DNA of 64,000 bases from Aquisalimonas sp. 2447 (GCF_012044895.1 NZ_CP050695.1:526501-590500); one strand, 5' to 3'; shown: positions 18,155 through 27,831, counted from the stretch's first letter. The notes: a model not told the origin generated them from the sequence alone. Made by a program: numbers and translations.

Positions 18155-18469
18155 TCAGTCGCGGTTGTCCAGCTGCCCGAAGCGCTTGTCCAGGACCTTC
18201 TCCAGCCGCTGCGCCGCGCCGGCCACGGCATCGTAGATGTCGTCGGACATGTGCTCCGCCGCCAGCGGATCAAGCCCGCGGGGTCGCGCTTCCAGTTTGC
18301 ACTGCTTGTTGATGCCGCCCTTGGGTCCGTTGACATCGGCGAAATGCGCCTCGATGCGGGTGATGCGATCGCCGAACCGGCGCTCCAGCCGGTCCAGTTC
18401 ATGGCGCAGGTGCTGCTCCAGGGCCTCGGAAACGGTCACGCCATTGCCCGGATTGACTTGCAGATGCAT
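18155..18469 (-). CDS. hpf: Ribosome hibernation promoting factor (HPF/RaiA family)
   Basis: A 104-residue short HPF/YfiA-type protein that begins M-H-L-Q-V and ends D-N-R-D. It has the basic-acidic pattern of ribosome-hibernation factors (L-E-R-R-F-G-D-R-I-T-R-I-E-A, L-E-A-R-P-R-G). Such proteins bind the 30S decoding centre and stabilise inactive 70S or 100S ribosomes in stationary phase. Here it stands alone rather than in the common rpoN-hpf order, so this may be a second paralogue. It is convergent with the BFN-PDZ gene. Confidence 0.8.
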   Translation of the reverse strand: MHLQVNPGNGVTVSEALEQHLRHELDRLERRFGDRITRIEAHFADVNGPKGGINKQCKLEARPRGLDPLAAEHMSDDIYDAVAGAAQRLEKVLDKRFGQLDNRD

Positions 18470-18567
18470 TGGCTTCTCCCTTCGTGATACCGGTTGAGTG
18501 TGTCAGCAAACGCGCTCCCCTGACTGGCAGATGGAGGGGGGCGCGCACGCTTTCAAGGGGCCTGACC

Positions 18568-18598
18568 AAAAAAGAGGCCCGGGGCGGACCCGGGCCTC
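18568..18598 (-). terminator. Intrinsic terminator of fadE
   Basis: On the minus strand a 10-bp stem, GAGGCCCGGG with CCCGGGCCTC and a 5-nt loop, is followed by six Ts. It lies 28 bases after the fadE stop codon. Confidence 0.88.
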
Positions 18599-18625
18599 TC
18601 GATTCTGCGGGCAGACCGTGCGGCG

Positions 18626-20884
18626 TCAGCCGTTGGCGACCTGACGCTTCTCGACCTGGCCGTGGGGCGGCAGGGCCTCGGCGGCAAAGTACTCCTCCGG
18701 GGTGAACACGTCCACCTCGATGGCGGCCAGGGCCGCCTCATTGGCCTGGCGCAGCTGCCGCAGTTCCGTCTCGGTGATGACGCCCTTCTCATGGGCCTCC
18801 TCCATCACCTCGTAGACCATGCCCTTGCCCACCTCGCGCTTCTTCTGCGCCTTCATGACCTTGGCCATGATGGGCTGTGCCTCCTGCTGCAGGCGGAAGG
18901 CCTTGAACAGGCGGCCGGCCCCCGGCGCGTTTTCATCCGCCCGGGCCACGCCGGCGGTGATGCGCCGGTACTGGTCCGACAGCGACTGGATCGACGCCGC
19001 GGTGGGCGCGGTCAGCTTGTCGCTGGGGCCCTGGGAGAGCGGGTTGATGCGCAGGAAGAACGCCGCCGGCTTGCGCAGCCACCAGCCCACCACCGGTGCA
19101 TCGAAGTTGGCGTGAATGCCTTCGAAGGCCTCCTGGATCCGCGCCAGGGCGTATTCGCAGGCGTACTGCACCACCGGCAGATCCTCTTCCTTGCGGCCCT
19201 CGGCTTCGAAGCGCCGCAGTGCCGAGATGGCCAGCACCTGCCAGGTGAGCACGTCGGCGAAGCGGCCGGTGAGGTTGCCCTTGGCCTTCAGCTTGCCGCC
19301 GATGAAGAACATGGCCAGGTCCGTGAGCAGTGCGAACCGCGATGCCGACCAGGCCAGGCGGCGGTAGTAGGTGGCCGTGGGACCGGACACCGGGCTCCCC
19401 GCGGAGAAGCCACGGGTGAGGCCGCGGCCCTTGGTGCGGAACCAGTTGCTGATGGTATGACCGAACCAGCCCAGCAGGTTCTTGCGGAAGGCATCGGCAT
19501 CCTTGTTCTCCACCGCCCGCACCACGTTCAGGGCGTAGGGGTGGCAGCGGGTGGCGCCCTGGCCGAAGATGATCAGGGTGCGGGTCATGATGTTGGCGCC
19601 TTCCACGGTGATGCCCACCGGAGCACCGTGGTAGCCGGAGGCGAGGATGTTGCTGGGCCCCTGCATGACCCCGGCACCGGAGAACACGTCCATGCCGTCG
19701 GTGAGTAGCTTCTGCACGTGCTCGGTGCTGCTGGATTTCAGCAGTGCGGAGACCACCGGCGGCTGCTCGCCGTTGTCGATGGCGGAGCAGGAGTACACCC
19801 GCGCGCCCTCGAACATGTACGTCAGTCCCGCAATGCCGGCCACCTTGTCCTGGACGCCCTCCATCATGCCGATGGGGAAGCCGAACTGGTGGCGGATCAT
19901 GGAATAGGCGCCGGTGACGGATGCCACCGACTTCATGCCGCCGATGGCCCCGGCCGGCAGGGAAATGGCGCGGCCGCCGGCGAGCTGCTCCATGAGCATG
20001 CGCCAGCCCTGGCCGGCGTACTCCGGGCCGCCGATAATCTGCTCCGGCGAGCAGATCACGTTCTCGCCGATGATGGGGCCGTTGTAGAAGCCTTCACCCA
20101 CGGGCATGTGGTGGTCGCCGTTGTGCAGCCCCGGGGTGCCCTTGTGCAGCATCACCACGGTGATGCCCGGGTACTCACCCTTGCCCAGCAGGTTGTCCGG
20201 GTCATGCATCTGGAAGGCGAGGGAGATCAGGTTGGCCACCGGCGCCAGGGTGATGTAGCGCTTGCGGAAGTTCAGGCGGATTTTCACCTCGCCGTCGTCA
20301 TCCTTGAACACTTCGCCCTCGGCCTTGATGGAGGCGGCGTCGGAGCCGGCGGTGGGCTCGGTGAGGCCGAAGCACGGCACGTACTCGCCGCTGGCCAGCC
20401 GCGGCAGGTAGTGGTCCTTCTGCTGGTCGGTGCCGTAGTGCTTGAGCAGCTCGGCGGCGCCCAGGGAGTTGGGGATCACCACGAAGGTGCCCACGGTGGA
20501 GGAATAGCTGTTCACCTTCGCCATCACCGCGGACACGGCCAGGGTGGAGAATTCCTTGCCGCCGTAGGCCTTGGGAATGATCATGCCCATGAAACCGTTG
20601 TTCTTGATGAACTCCACGGCATCGTCCGGAGCGCGTCGGGTGCGCTCCACCTCGTAGGTGTCGATCATCTGGCAGAGCTGTTCCGCCGGACCGTCCAGGA
20701 ATGCCTGCTCTTCCTCGGAGAGCTGGCTGTAGGGCTCGGCCATGATCTGTTTGAAGTCCGGGTTGCCGGCGAACAGCTGGCCGTCAATCCAGACGGTGCC
20801 CGCCTCCAGCGCCTGGCGCTCGGTGTCGGAGATGCGCGGCAGAACGTTGTTCGTGCGCATGTAGTTCATCAGTGCTGAAAACAT
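18626..20884 (-). CDS. fadE: Acyl-CoA dehydrogenase FadE (long form)
   Basis: A 752-residue long acyl-CoA dehydrogenase, first step of fatty acid beta-oxidation. The flavin and substrate region has G-L-T-E-P-x-A-G-S-D-A-A-S, and N-G-F-M-G-M-I-I-P-K-A-Y-G-G appears in the N-terminal third. A C-terminal extension of about 200 residues is typical of gammaproteobacterial FadE. ATG 20884 follows a strong AAGGAGGG, so I prefer it to an upstream ATG. It is monocistronic with a terminator. An inverted repeat at 21021-21040 lies in its upstream region. Confidence 0.95.
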   Translation of the reverse strand: MFSALMNYMRTNNVLPRISDTERQALEAGTVWIDGQLFAGNPDFKQIMAEPYSQLSEEEQAFLDGPAEQLCQMIDTYEVERTRRAPDDAVEFIKNNGFMGMIIPKAYGGKEFSTLAVSAVMAKVNSYSSTVGTFVVIPNSLGAAELLKHYGTDQQKDHYLPRLASGEYVPCFGLTEPTAGSDAASIKAEGEVFKDDDGEVKIRLNFRKRYITLAPVANLISLAFQMHDPDNLLGKGEYPGITVVMLHKGTPGLHNGDHHMPVGEGFYNGPIIGENVICSPEQIIGGPEYAGQGWRMLMEQLAGGRAISLPAGAIGGMKSVASVTGAYSMIRHQFGFPIGMMEGVQDKVAGIAGLTYMFEGARVYSCSAIDNGEQPPVVSALLKSSSTEHVQKLLTDGMDVFSGAGVMQGPSNILASGYHGAPVGITVEGANIMTRTLIIFGQGATRCHPYALNVVRAVENKDADAFRKNLLGWFGHTISNWFRTKGRGLTRGFSAGSPVSGPTATYYRRLAWSASRFALLTDLAMFFIGGKLKAKGNLTGRFADVLTWQVLAISALRRFEAEGRKEEDLPVVQYACEYALARIQEAFEGIHANFDAPVVGWWLRKPAAFFLRINPLSQGPSDKLTAPTAASIQSLSDQYRRITAGVARADENAPGAGRLFKAFRLQQEAQPIMAKVMKAQKKREVGKGMVYEVMEEAHEKGVITETELRQLRQANEAALAAIEVDVFTPEEYFAAEALPPHGQVEKRQVANG

Positions 20885-21020
20885 GATTTCCCTCCTTGTC
20901 ACCGTACTTCATGGGGCCGGTGACGCTACTGCGTTCCCGCGGAGAAGGTCTGCGGGCGGTGTCCGTGATGGCTCTGTTCCGCAGTGCGGACGGAGATCAC
21001 CATCAGGTTACCAGGGTTTT

Positions 21021-21040
21021 ACCATACTACACCGTATGGT
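21021..21040. promoter_or_regulatory. 20-bp inverted repeat, operator-like
   Basis: ACCATAC and GTATGGT form a perfect 7-bp inverted repeat with a 6-bp spacer. It lies about 137 bases upstream of the fadE start, in a stretch otherwise free of genes. The size and symmetry fit a TetR- or GntR-type dimer site. It is not the E. coli FadR or Pseudomonas PsrA consensus. Confidence 0.45.
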
Positions 21041-21157
21041 GGAAGCCCTGAGATGAACCTTCAGGAAGAATTCTGCAGGGGTCGCTCGGGTTGGGGCGTT
21101 TTTCAAGAGTGTCGCAATTCGAGACCAAAGAATCGGCCCCGACTCAGGGCTGTAGCT

Positions 21158-21174
21158 GTAGGGCGGACCTTCAG
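21158..21174 (+). repeat. 5' half of a REP, interrupted by group II intron copy 2
   Basis: GTAGGGCGGAC then CTTCAG is the exact left arm and loop of the REP family and ends where the intron starts. The right arm, GTCCGCC, follows the intron at 23165-23171. Confidence 0.88.
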
Positions 21175-23164
21175 GAGCGCCAGGCGAAGCCTGGTCGCTT
21201 GGGATTGGTGGCATGGAGGCGGCCATGAAATTGCGAGAGGGACCCAGCGGGCCGTTGAGCCCGCCCGGTAGAGGTTGGCCACCAGCCGGAAGCGAGTCTT
21301 GCGCTGCAGTGGGTAACTGCTGTGGTGAAGCGTAGACAGCGAGTGTCCAGGCTGCGTGATTGAGCCCCGAAATCCGCGACATTGTGGGTGCCGACGGTGT
21401 CTGAAGACCGGAAGGCAGTAACGCTGCACTGTAGAGGCCTGGTGTGGTGTGCCCGCCGGGGTCCGAGAGCGGGGCATGGGCACATTGGGGTCCCCCAGGA
21501 ACCTGGGAGGGCCTGTCGTCTCCGCCTAAGAAGTAGACGGTGCGGGCGACCGCTGATCCGCAGTCCGGGCCAGTGGTGGGAGCGTCCTCCTGCTGCTGGA
21601 GCGAAGGCTGAGGGCGCTGCGGCGGTATGGTGCTGCGAGGACAGCCAGAGCGGTGCCAGACGGGCGGCAGGCAGTCGGAGTCTCCCATAGTACCGGAGCA
21701 GCCGGGGAACGCGCCCCAGCGGACCCGGTGAAGGGGAAGGGGAGACCGTGTGAGTGGAGCTGTTGGAGGGACCGATGGCGGAGGCATTGGACTCTGATCT
21801 CATCTCAACGCGATGCCAACAGATAGCGGATCTGGCGCGGCGTCTTCCGGACAGGCCGCTTTTGACGTTGGCCCATCACATTGACGAGGCGTGGTTGCGT
21901 GAGGCGTATCGACGCACGCGCAAGGACGGGGCGCCGGGCGTTGATGGTCGCACGGGTGCCGCCTACGGCGAGGAGCTTGAGGCGAACCTGAGCTCGCTGC
22001 TGGAGCGGGCGAAGTCCGGGGCGTACCGGGCGCCGCCGGTGCGGGGCACCTCGATCCCCAAGGGTGACGGGAGCGAGCGCCGAGCGCTCGGCATTCCGAC
22101 GTTTGAGGACAAGGTGCTCCAGCGGGCGGTGGCGATGGTGCTGGAGGCGGTCTACGAGCCGGAGTTCCACGAGGGCTCGTACGGCTTCCGCCGGGACGCT
22201 CGGCGCACCAGGCGCTGCAGGCGGTCTGGCGGCCGTTGATGGCGATGGGCGGTGGCTGGGTGATTGATCTTGACGTGCGCAAGTTCTTTGACCGGGTCGA
22301 CCATGGTCTGTTGCGGGAGGTGCTGCGTCGGCGGGTACGTGACGGCGTGCTGGTTCGGTTGATCGGCAAATGGTTGAACGCCGGCGTGCTGGAGGAAGGG
22401 CAGTGGCGCCAGCCTGGCGGGGCACCCGCAGGGCGGGGTGATCTCGCCGATGCTCGCCAACATTTTCCTCCACGAGGTGCTGGATACGTGGTTCGAGGAC
22501 AGTGTCCGGCCCCGGTTGCGCGGTGAGGCGCACCTGGTGCGTTTTGCCGACGATGCGCTGCTGGTGTTCGCCTGCGAGAGCGATGCCCGGCGGGTGATGG
22601 AGGTGCTGCCCAAGCGTTTTGCGCGCTACGGGCTGGAACTCCACCCGGAGAAGACCCGGGTTGTGCGGTTCGACCGGCCCGGATCGGGCGGAGGACCGCA
22701 CCCGGAGACCTTCGATTTTCTCGGCTTCACCCACTACTGGGGGCGGTCGAGGCGAGGGCGCTGGTGGTCAAGCGCAAGACGGCGCGGGATCGGCTGCGCC
22801 GGGCCATGCATGCAATCGATCGTTGGTGCTGTGTGATGCGGCATCACCCCGTGGTTGAGCAGTGGCAAGCCCTGAACCGCAGACTCCGGGGCCACTACGC
22901 CTACTTCGGCGTGCGTGGTAACTTTGCAGCGATCGACCAGGTCCGCTCCCAGGCGATGCGCTCCTGGCACCGATGGCTGTCGCGGCGCTCGCAGAAGGCG
23001 GCGATCCCGTGGTCGGAGTTCTCCCGGTTCCTGGAGTGTTACCCGCTCGCCCGGGCCAGGATCTGCGCCACGTAGCGAAGCCACTCACACGAGGAGCCAC
23101 TTGCGGGAAACCCGCACGAGTGGATCTGTGGGGGCCGGCCGGGTAACCGGCCGGCCTACCCGAC
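21175..23164 (+). mobile_element. Group II intron, copy 2 (1,990 bp)
   Basis: It is nearly identical to the intron at 605-2595 from GAGCG to CCCGAC, with the same domain V and the same domain VI branch-point bulge. EBS1 (21401-21406) pairs fully with CTTCAG. EBS2 (21372-21377) pairs five of six with GCGGAC. The differences I found from copy 1 are mostly small indels in G or C runs near 22414-22430, 22650 and 22762, plus A/G at about 22631. The insertion point within the REP is identical to copy 1 while the flanking DNA beyond the REP is unrelated, so this is a true second insertion and not a segmental duplication. Confidence 0.92.
21775..23075 (+). pseudogene. ltrA: Group II intron reverse transcriptase/maturase, frameshifted (copy 2)
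   Basis: The same gene as in copy 1: ATG 21775, RT domain with F-A-D-D, X domain, PLARARI near the end and no endonuclease domain. It carries the same single-base loss near 22190. It adds a two-base loss in the G-T-P-Q-G-G region (about 22414-22430) and a one-base loss near 22762, while the site broken in copy 1 (H-P-E-K-T-R-V-V) is intact here. No copy is complete in this window. A composite of the two would still need the shared frameshift corrected. Confidence 0.85.
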
Positions 23165-23171
23165 GTCCGCC
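23165..23171 (+). repeat. 3' half of the REP split by intron copy 2
   Basis: GTCCGCC directly follows the intron end and completes the REP stem begun at 21158-21174. Confidence 0.8.
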
Positions 23172-23275
23172 GTCGACAGGCATGCGAGCCGACGCGGCTC
23201 ATCGAAGGCCAACTGAGGGTCCGCCCTGGTATCGACAGGGTTTTCGGTGGAGCCCTGGGGTTGCATGTCTTTTGA

Positions 23276-23300
23276 GGGCGGACCTGAAGGTCCGCCCTAC
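23276..23300 (-). repeat. REP element (minus orientation)
   Basis: GGGCGGACC, TGAA loop, GGTCCGCC, CTAC. On the minus strand it contains the intact intron target (GCGGAC-CTTCAG followed by GTCCGCC), 105 bases beyond the intron-split copy. A degenerate arm (GGGTCCGCCCT) is at about 23218. Confidence 0.85.
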
Positions 23301-23364
23301 GGGTCCGAGCCCTACGGGGGCGTTGTACGCAGACCGCGCGGGCTCGATGCGCAGGAACGGGGCA

Positions 23365-24042
23365 CTACAACCCGGGGCGGGGATGGGGGTGGATCTCGCC
23401 GACCCGCCCGCGCAGCTGTTGCTGGATGATCTCGACGGTGTGCGCCTCGCCCACAACGGCCACCGCCGTGTCCCAGCGTTCGCGGGCCGACTGGCCGGCA
23501 AGCCAGTCGTCCACCAGCGCCGTCAGGCCGCCTTCGCGGCAGCCCGGCAGGGGCTCCGGGTGGGCGATGCGACTGGCAACGCCGGCTTCCTCCAGGACGC
23601 CGACGCCCGCGATGACGCCCGGACCCATGCCGGTGACCAGGAAGCGCGAGGGGCGCAGCCGGAAGGCCGTAGCGTCGCTGTCCACCGCGGCGAGGACCAG
23701 GTGGATAGCCAGCTGCGTGGCCGCGAACGTCACCGCGGGCAACCCGGTCTCGTCGGTGAGCAGCACCAGGCGTCGGCCTCCGGCCGCGGGATGCAGGGGC
23801 GCTCCCCGGGGACCGACGAGGGTGCAGGCTGTGCCGCGCCCGTGGCTGCCGGCCTGCGGCGGCGCGCAGAACGCTACCCAGCCCTCGGCAGGGGAGTGAT
23901 CCAGTACCGGCAGAGTCAGCTCCAGGTCGGGCAGCGCCAGTCGGAACCAGTGTCCAGGGCCAATGGCGGCGTCGCCCGTGGCCTGAATGCGCAGCAGGCG
24001 ATGATCGCCGGGCAGTCCGGTGTTGCCGAGTATGCGGCTCAC
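23365..24042 (-). CDS. FNR-like oxidoreductase, PyrK-related (putative)
   Basis: A 225-residue protein starting at GTG 24042, which overlaps the pyrC' stop (GTGA), so it is translationally coupled. The N-terminal half has the pattern of a ferredoxin-reductase-like FAD barrel (G-H-W-F-R-L-A-L-P-D, G-x-G-T-A-C-T-L-V-G-P-R-G-A-P-L). The second half resembles the NAD-binding lobe (L-V-L-L-T-D-E-T-G-L-P-A). The four-cysteine [2Fe-2S] site of true PyrK is absent; only a lone P-G-C remains near residue 170. The flavin and NAD motifs are also weak. Position at the end of a pyrimidine operon suggests a link to dihydroorotate oxidation, but that is inference. Confidence 0.55.
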   Translation of the reverse strand: MSRILGNTGLPGDHRLLRIQATGDAAIGPGHWFRLALPDLELTLPVLDHSPAEGWVAFCAPPQAGSHGRGTACTLVGPRGAPLHPAAGGRRLVLLTDETGLPAVTFAATQLAIHLVLAAVDSDATAFRLRPSRFLVTGMGPGVIAGVGVLEEAGVASRIAHPEPLPGCREGGLTALVDDWLAGQSARERWDTAVAVVGEAHTVEIIQQQLRGRVGEIHPHPRPGL

Positions 24043-25334
24043 GCAGCTCCTGGCCCGACGGTGTGCACGGTGATACCGTCCACCAGCGTCTGGCGCACGC
24101 GGCCCGTCAGTTCCCACCCGGTGAACGGCGTGTTGCGGCCCCGGCTATGCAGGGTCTCCGGGGCGACCCACCAGGGTTCCCGCGGGTCCACCAGGCAGAT
24201 GTCCGCGGGCGCCCCCGGGCGCAGCGTTCCGCCGGGGAGGTTCAGCAGGCCCGCTGGACCCGAGGTGACCCGCGCCACCGCCTCCGATAGCGACAGCACC
24301 CCCTCGTCCTCCAGTCGCAGGGTCAGAGCGAGCAGGGTGTCCAGGCCGGAGATGCCGGGCTCCGAGGCCACGAAGGGCGCCGCCTTGGCATCGCTGTCGT
24401 GGGGTTGGTGGTCGGAGCACACGGCCTGCAGGGTGCCGTCGGCTACTGCCCGGCGCAGAGCGTCGCGATCGCTGTCGCTGCGTAGCGGCGGCAGCACGTT
24501 GCAGTCGCTGGCAAAGCCGCTGACGTCCATTTCCGTGAGAAACAGTTGGTGGATGGCCACATCGGCGCTTACGGGCAGGCCGTCGCGACGGGCCCGGGCG
24601 ATCAGCGCCGCGCCCCGTGCCGAGGACAGTCGTGCAAAGTGCACCCGCGCGCCGGTTTCTTCCACCAGTGCCAGCGCCCGGGACAGGGCCACGGTTTCGG
24701 CAGCCACCGGAATCCCCGCCAGTCCCAGGCGCGTGGCCATCCAGCCCTCGTGCATGGCGCTGCCGCGGGTCAGATCCTGATCCTGGGGCGTGAGGATCAC
24801 GGTGATGCCATGGGTGGCGGCGTACTCCAGTGCCCGGCGCAGCACCAGCGTGTTCGTCAGCGGCGCGCCACCATCGCTCATGGCGACGCAGCCGGCACGC
24901 CGCAGACTGGCCATTTGGCTGAGATGCTCACCCTCGAGACCGGCGGTGAGCGCTCCCAGCGGGATCAGCCGGCTGCTGGCGGCCTTGTGCGCCTGGCCCA
25001 GCACCAGTTCCAGGACTGCGGTGCTGTCCACCACCGGCCTGGTCGCCGGCGACGGGCATACCGAGGTGATGCCGCCAGTCGCGGCGGCGTGAAGCTCGGA
25101 GATGATGTCCGCCTTGTGGCGGGCGCCGGGCTCGCGCAGATGCGCGCCGATGTCCACCAGTCCCGGCAGCACCAGCATGCCGTTGGCGTCCACCGTGGTC
25201 TCCGCGCGGAAGCCGTCCGGCGCGTGACCCAGCCCGGCGATGACGCCGTCGGCAATGTAGACGTCCGTTACCTGATCGAGACCCTGGGCCGGGCACACGG
25301 CCCGGCCGCCACGGAGATGCATGCGCGGGCTCAT
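24039..25334 (-). CDS. pyrC': Dihydroorotase-like protein PyrC' (probably non-catalytic)
   Basis: A 431-residue type I dihydroorotase fold. ATG 25334 overlaps the pyrB stop (ATGA). The canonical metal motif D-V-H-x-H-x-R-E-P-G reads [10 protein letters not shown], so the first ligand histidine is glycine. The expected H-x-C-H-L-S reads H-F-A-R-L-S. S-D-H-Q-P-H-D keeps the aspartate. In Pseudomonas, an inactive dihydroorotase homologue (PyrC') encoded next to pyrB is required for assembly of aspartate transcarbamoylase. These losses fit that role. An active PyrC should then be encoded elsewhere. Confidence 0.88.
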   Translation of the reverse strand: MSPRMHLRGGRAVCPAQGLDQVTDVYIADGVIAGLGHAPDGFRAETTVDANGMLVLPGLVDIGAHLREPGARHKADIISELHAAATGGITSVCPSPATRPVVDSTAVLELVLGQAHKAASSRLIPLGALTAGLEGEHLSQMASLRRAGCVAMSDGGAPLTNTLVLRRALEYAATHGITVILTPQDQDLTRGSAMHEGWMATRLGLAGIPVAAETVALSRALALVEETGARVHFARLSSARGAALIARARRDGLPVSADVAIHQLFLTEMDVSGFASDCNVLPPLRSDSDRDALRRAVADGTLQAVCSDHQPHDSDAKAAPFVASEPGISGLDTLLALTLRLEDEGVLSLSEAVARVTSGPAGLLNLPGGTLRPGAPADICLVDPREPWWVAPETLHSRGRNTPFTGWELTGRVRQTLVDGITVHTVGPGAA

Positions 25335-26317
25335 TCCGCCTCCTCCGTGGTCGCCCCGGTGCCCCGGCCCTCCAGGCACATGGACATCACTGCCATGCGC
25401 ACTGCGATGCCGTTGGTGACCTGGTTGAGGATCACCGACTGGTCGCCGTCGGCCACTGCCGACTCGATTTCCACGCCGCGGTTGATGGGCCCCGGGTGCA
25501 TGATGATGGCGTCCGGCTTGGCCACCGCCAGGCGCTCACGGTTGATGCCGTAGAGCTGGTAGTACTCCTGCTCGCTGGGCAGCAGCGCCCCCTGCATGCG
25601 CTCGCGTTGCAGCCGCAGGGTGATGATGACGTCCACGTCCCGCAGGCCGGCATCAATGTCGTGGTAGACCTGTACACCCAGCCGCTCCACGTCCCGGGGC
25701 AGCAGGGTGCGCGGGCCGACCACGCGCACTTCGCCGACGCCCAGGGCGTTCAGGGCGTGGATCTGCGAGCGCGCCACCCGGGAATGGAGGATATCGCCAA
25801 CGATGGCCACCCGCAGTGGCTCGAATGCGCCCTTGTGCCGGCGGATGGTGTACATGTCCAGCATGGCCTGGGTGGGGTGGGCATGGCGGCCGTCACCGGC
25901 ATTGATGACGGCGACCTCGTCCCCCAGGTGCTCGGCAATGAACTGGGCGGCACCGCTTTCCGCATGCCGCACCACGAACATGTCGCACTGCATGGCTTCC
26001 AGGTTGCGCAGCATGTCCAGCAGACTCTCGCCCTTGCTGGTGGCAGAGGTGGCCACGTCGATGTTGAGGACGTCGGCGGAGAGGCGCTTGGCGGCCAGCT
26101 CGAAGGTGGTGCGGGTGCGGGTGCTGGCTTCGAAGAAGAGGTTGATGACGGTGCGACCACGAAGCAGAGGCACGGTCTTGATGGATTTCTCGATCACCCC
26201 GGTGAAGGAGCCCGCGGTGTCCAGGATGCGCTCCAGCATCTCCCGCGGCAGCCCCTCGGTAGTCAGGAAGTGCCGCAGTCGTCCCTGATCGTCGATCTGA
26301 AAATCGCGCCCGTTCAT
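25331..26317 (-). CDS. pyrB: Aspartate carbamoyltransferase catalytic subunit
   Basis: A 328-residue ATCase of the Pseudomonas type, joining carbamoyl phosphate and aspartate. The carbamoyl-phosphate site [12 protein letters not shown], the S-x-x-K-G-E-S loop and H-P-T-Q-A-M-L-D are intact. It overlaps pyrR by 4 bases and pyrC' by 4 bases, the standard pyrR-pyrB-pyrC' arrangement. The N-terminal extension of about 15 residues is like that of class A ATCases that bind PyrC'. Confidence 0.96.
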   Translation of the reverse strand: MNGRDFQIDDQGRLRHFLTTEGLPREMLERILDTAGSFTGVIEKSIKTVPLLRGRTVINLFFEASTRTRTTFELAAKRLSADVLNIDVATSATSKGESLLDMLRNLEAMQCDMFVVRHAESGAAQFIAEHLGDEVAVINAGDGRHAHPTQAMLDMYTIRRHKGAFEPLRVAIVGDILHSRVARSQIHALNALGVGEVRVVGPRTLLPRDVERLGVQVYHDIDAGLRDVDVIITLRLQRERMQGALLPSEQEYYQLYGINRERLAVAKPDAIIMHPGPINRGVEIESAVADGDQSVILNQVTNGIAVRMAVMSMCLEGRGTGATTEEAE

Positions 26318-26820
26318 GCCATGTCCTGAATGGTCAGCTCCATGGGGTCCGGCCCGCGCAGTTTCACCCGCTGACCATCGGCCAGGGTGATGCGCGTACC
26401 GACCACGTCGGCGGCGACGGGGAGTTCCCGCTCGCCGCGGTCCACCAGCACCGCCAGCAGCACCTGCCGCGGGCGGCCGAAATCGAAGATCTCGTTCATG
26501 GCCGCGCGTACGGTACGGCCGCTATAGAGGACATCATCCACCAGCAGGATGTCACGGTCATCCACGGCGAAGGGCAGGTTGGACGGGCGGACCTGTGGAT
26601 GCACGCCGCGGGTGCCCACGTCATCCCGGTAGAAGGCGATGTCCAGAGTGCCCAGCGGTGTCTGCAGGCCCAGTCGTGAATGCAGCTCCCGGGCCACCCA
26701 GGCGCCGCCGGAGTGGATGCCGATCATGGCCGGGTCGTGGATCTCCCGCGCGGCGAGAAGCGCGCGGAGGTCGTCCGCCATGCGGCTGATCAGTGTTGAC
26801 ACCGGGGCGAGTTCAGTCAT
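26314..26820 (-). CDS. pyrR: Bifunctional pyrimidine operon regulator/uracil phosphoribosyltransferase PyrR
   Basis: A 168-residue type I phosphoribosyltransferase with PRPP loop [17 protein letters not shown] at about residues 94-110. PyrR binds pyr mRNA in Gram-positives. In Pseudomonas-type operons it has been described as a regulator and UPRTase. I use ATG 26820; a GTG two codons upstream is equally in frame. It overlaps pyrB (ATGA) and lies 13 bases after ruvX. Confidence 0.93.
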   Translation of the reverse strand: MTELAPVSTLISRMADDLRALLAAREIHDPAMIGIHSGGAWVARELHSRLGLQTPLGTLDIAFYRDDVGTRGVHPQVRPSNLPFAVDDRDILLVDDVLYSGRTVRAAMNEIFDFGRPRQVLLAVLVDRGERELPVAADVVGTRITLADGQRVKLRGPDPMELTIQDMA

Positions 26821-26833
26821 GGGCACCGCTTGT

Positions 26834-27271
26834 TCAGGGGGATGAGTGGTTGTCCGCCAGCCAGGTTTCCAGGATGACGCAGGCGGCCATCATATCAAGG
26901 GCCCTGTCCCCGCCGCGAGGCGGCGGCCGATGGCCGCGTTCCGCCAATCGGGTCTCCGCCTCGCGGGAACTCAGGCGCTCGTCCACCAGGTGCACGGTGA
27001 GGTCGTAGCGGCCCCGGAGCTGGCGGGCGAAACGCTCAGCACCGCGGGTCACGGCGTTGGCGCTACCGTCGGCGTGCTCCGGGCGCCCGACCACCACGGC
27101 GTCCGGCTGCCATTCGCGCAGCAGGCGCTCGATGCCGGCCCAGTCGGGGAGGCCCTCGCTGGGGCAGTCCAGGGTCTCCAACGGGCGGGCACCACCGGTG
27201 ATGGTCTCGCCCACGGCCACGCCGATCCGGCGTCGGCCGTAGTCGAAACCGAGCAGAGTGGTTGCGCTCAC
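26834..27271 (-). CDS. ruvX: Holliday junction resolvase-like protein RuvX (YqgF)
   Basis: A 145-residue RNase H-fold protein. The family's conserved G-F-D-Y-G-R-R-R-I-G-V-A-V is at 8-20 and the late D-E-R-L-S-S-R-E-A and A-L-D-M-M-A-A supply further acidic residues. YqgF is implicated in 16S pre-rRNA 5'-end processing and in resolvase-like activity. The GTG start overlaps the yqgE stop (GTGA). Confidence 0.94.
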   Translation of the reverse strand: MSATTLLGFDYGRRRIGVAVGETITGGARPLETLDCPSEGLPDWAGIERLLREWQPDAVVVGRPEHADGSANAVTRGAERFARQLRGRYDLTVHLVDERLSSREAETRLAERGHRPPPRGGDRALDMMAACVILETWLADNHSSP

Positions 27272-27831
27272 GCGTGGCCGGCGTCGGAGGACAGCAGGGT
27301 CATGTCCACGCCCAGCAGCGCGGCGGCGGCCTGCCAGCGCTCGCTGCTGTCCCGGTCAAAGACGATCTCGGCACTGGCGGGCCCGTTGAGCCAGGCGTTC
27401 TGTGCCAACTCTTCTTCCAGCTGGCCGGCCTCCCAGCCGGCATAGCCCAGCGCCACGAGATAGCGGGACGGTCCCTTCCCTTCGGCGATGGCCGCGAGGA
27501 TGTCGCGGGAGGTGGTGACGCAGATCTCCTCGGAGACCTGCAGGCTGGAGTCCCAGTCACCGTCGGGATTGTGCAGCACGAACCCGCGCTCGCGCTGAAC
27601 CGGCCCTCCCATGTAGACCGTCTGTCCGGCAATGGCCGCCGTGGCCGGTTCCAGTTCCAGATGCTCCAGCAGTTCACCGAGGGTGACCTCGGTGGGGTGG
27701 TTGATGATGATGCCGAGGCCGCCCTCGTCATTGTGTTCGCACATGTAGGCCACGGCCTGATGGAAGTTGGGGTCTTCCAGCGTCGGCATGGCAATGAGGA
27801 AGTGATTGGTCAACGTCGCTTGCTCGTCCAT
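27268..27831 (-). CDS. yqgE: YqgE/AlgH family protein
   Basis: A 187-residue protein with L-T-N-H-F-L-I-A-M-P, the F-H-Q-A-V-A-Y-M-C-E-H-N pattern, G-I-I-I-N-H-P and Y-x-G-G-P-V at the usual positions. It is often found directly upstream of ruvX, as here. AlgH in Pseudomonas was linked to alginate control, but the biochemical function is unknown. I chose M-D-E-Q-A-T-L at 27831, since the longer frame enters tonB. Confidence 0.93.
   Translation of the reverse strand: MDEQATLTNHFLIAMPTLEDPNFHQAVAYMCEHNDEGGLGIIINHPTEVTLGELLEHLELEPATAAIAGQTVYMGGPVQRERGFVLHNPDGDWDSSLQVSEEICVTTSRDILAAIAEGKGPSRYLVALGYAGWEAGQLEEELAQNAWLNGPASAEIVFDRDSSERWQAAAALLGVDMTLLSSDAGHA

Noticed and set aside
18662-20878. Two long plus-strand open frames opposite fadE
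   Set aside because: Antisense shadows. The minus-strand frame has FadE motifs, a strong ribosome site and a terminator.
605-23164. The two introns as a composite transposon with the DNA between them as cargo
   Set aside because: Both introns face the same way, each lies in its own REP, and the DNA between is ordinary conserved housekeeping genes.
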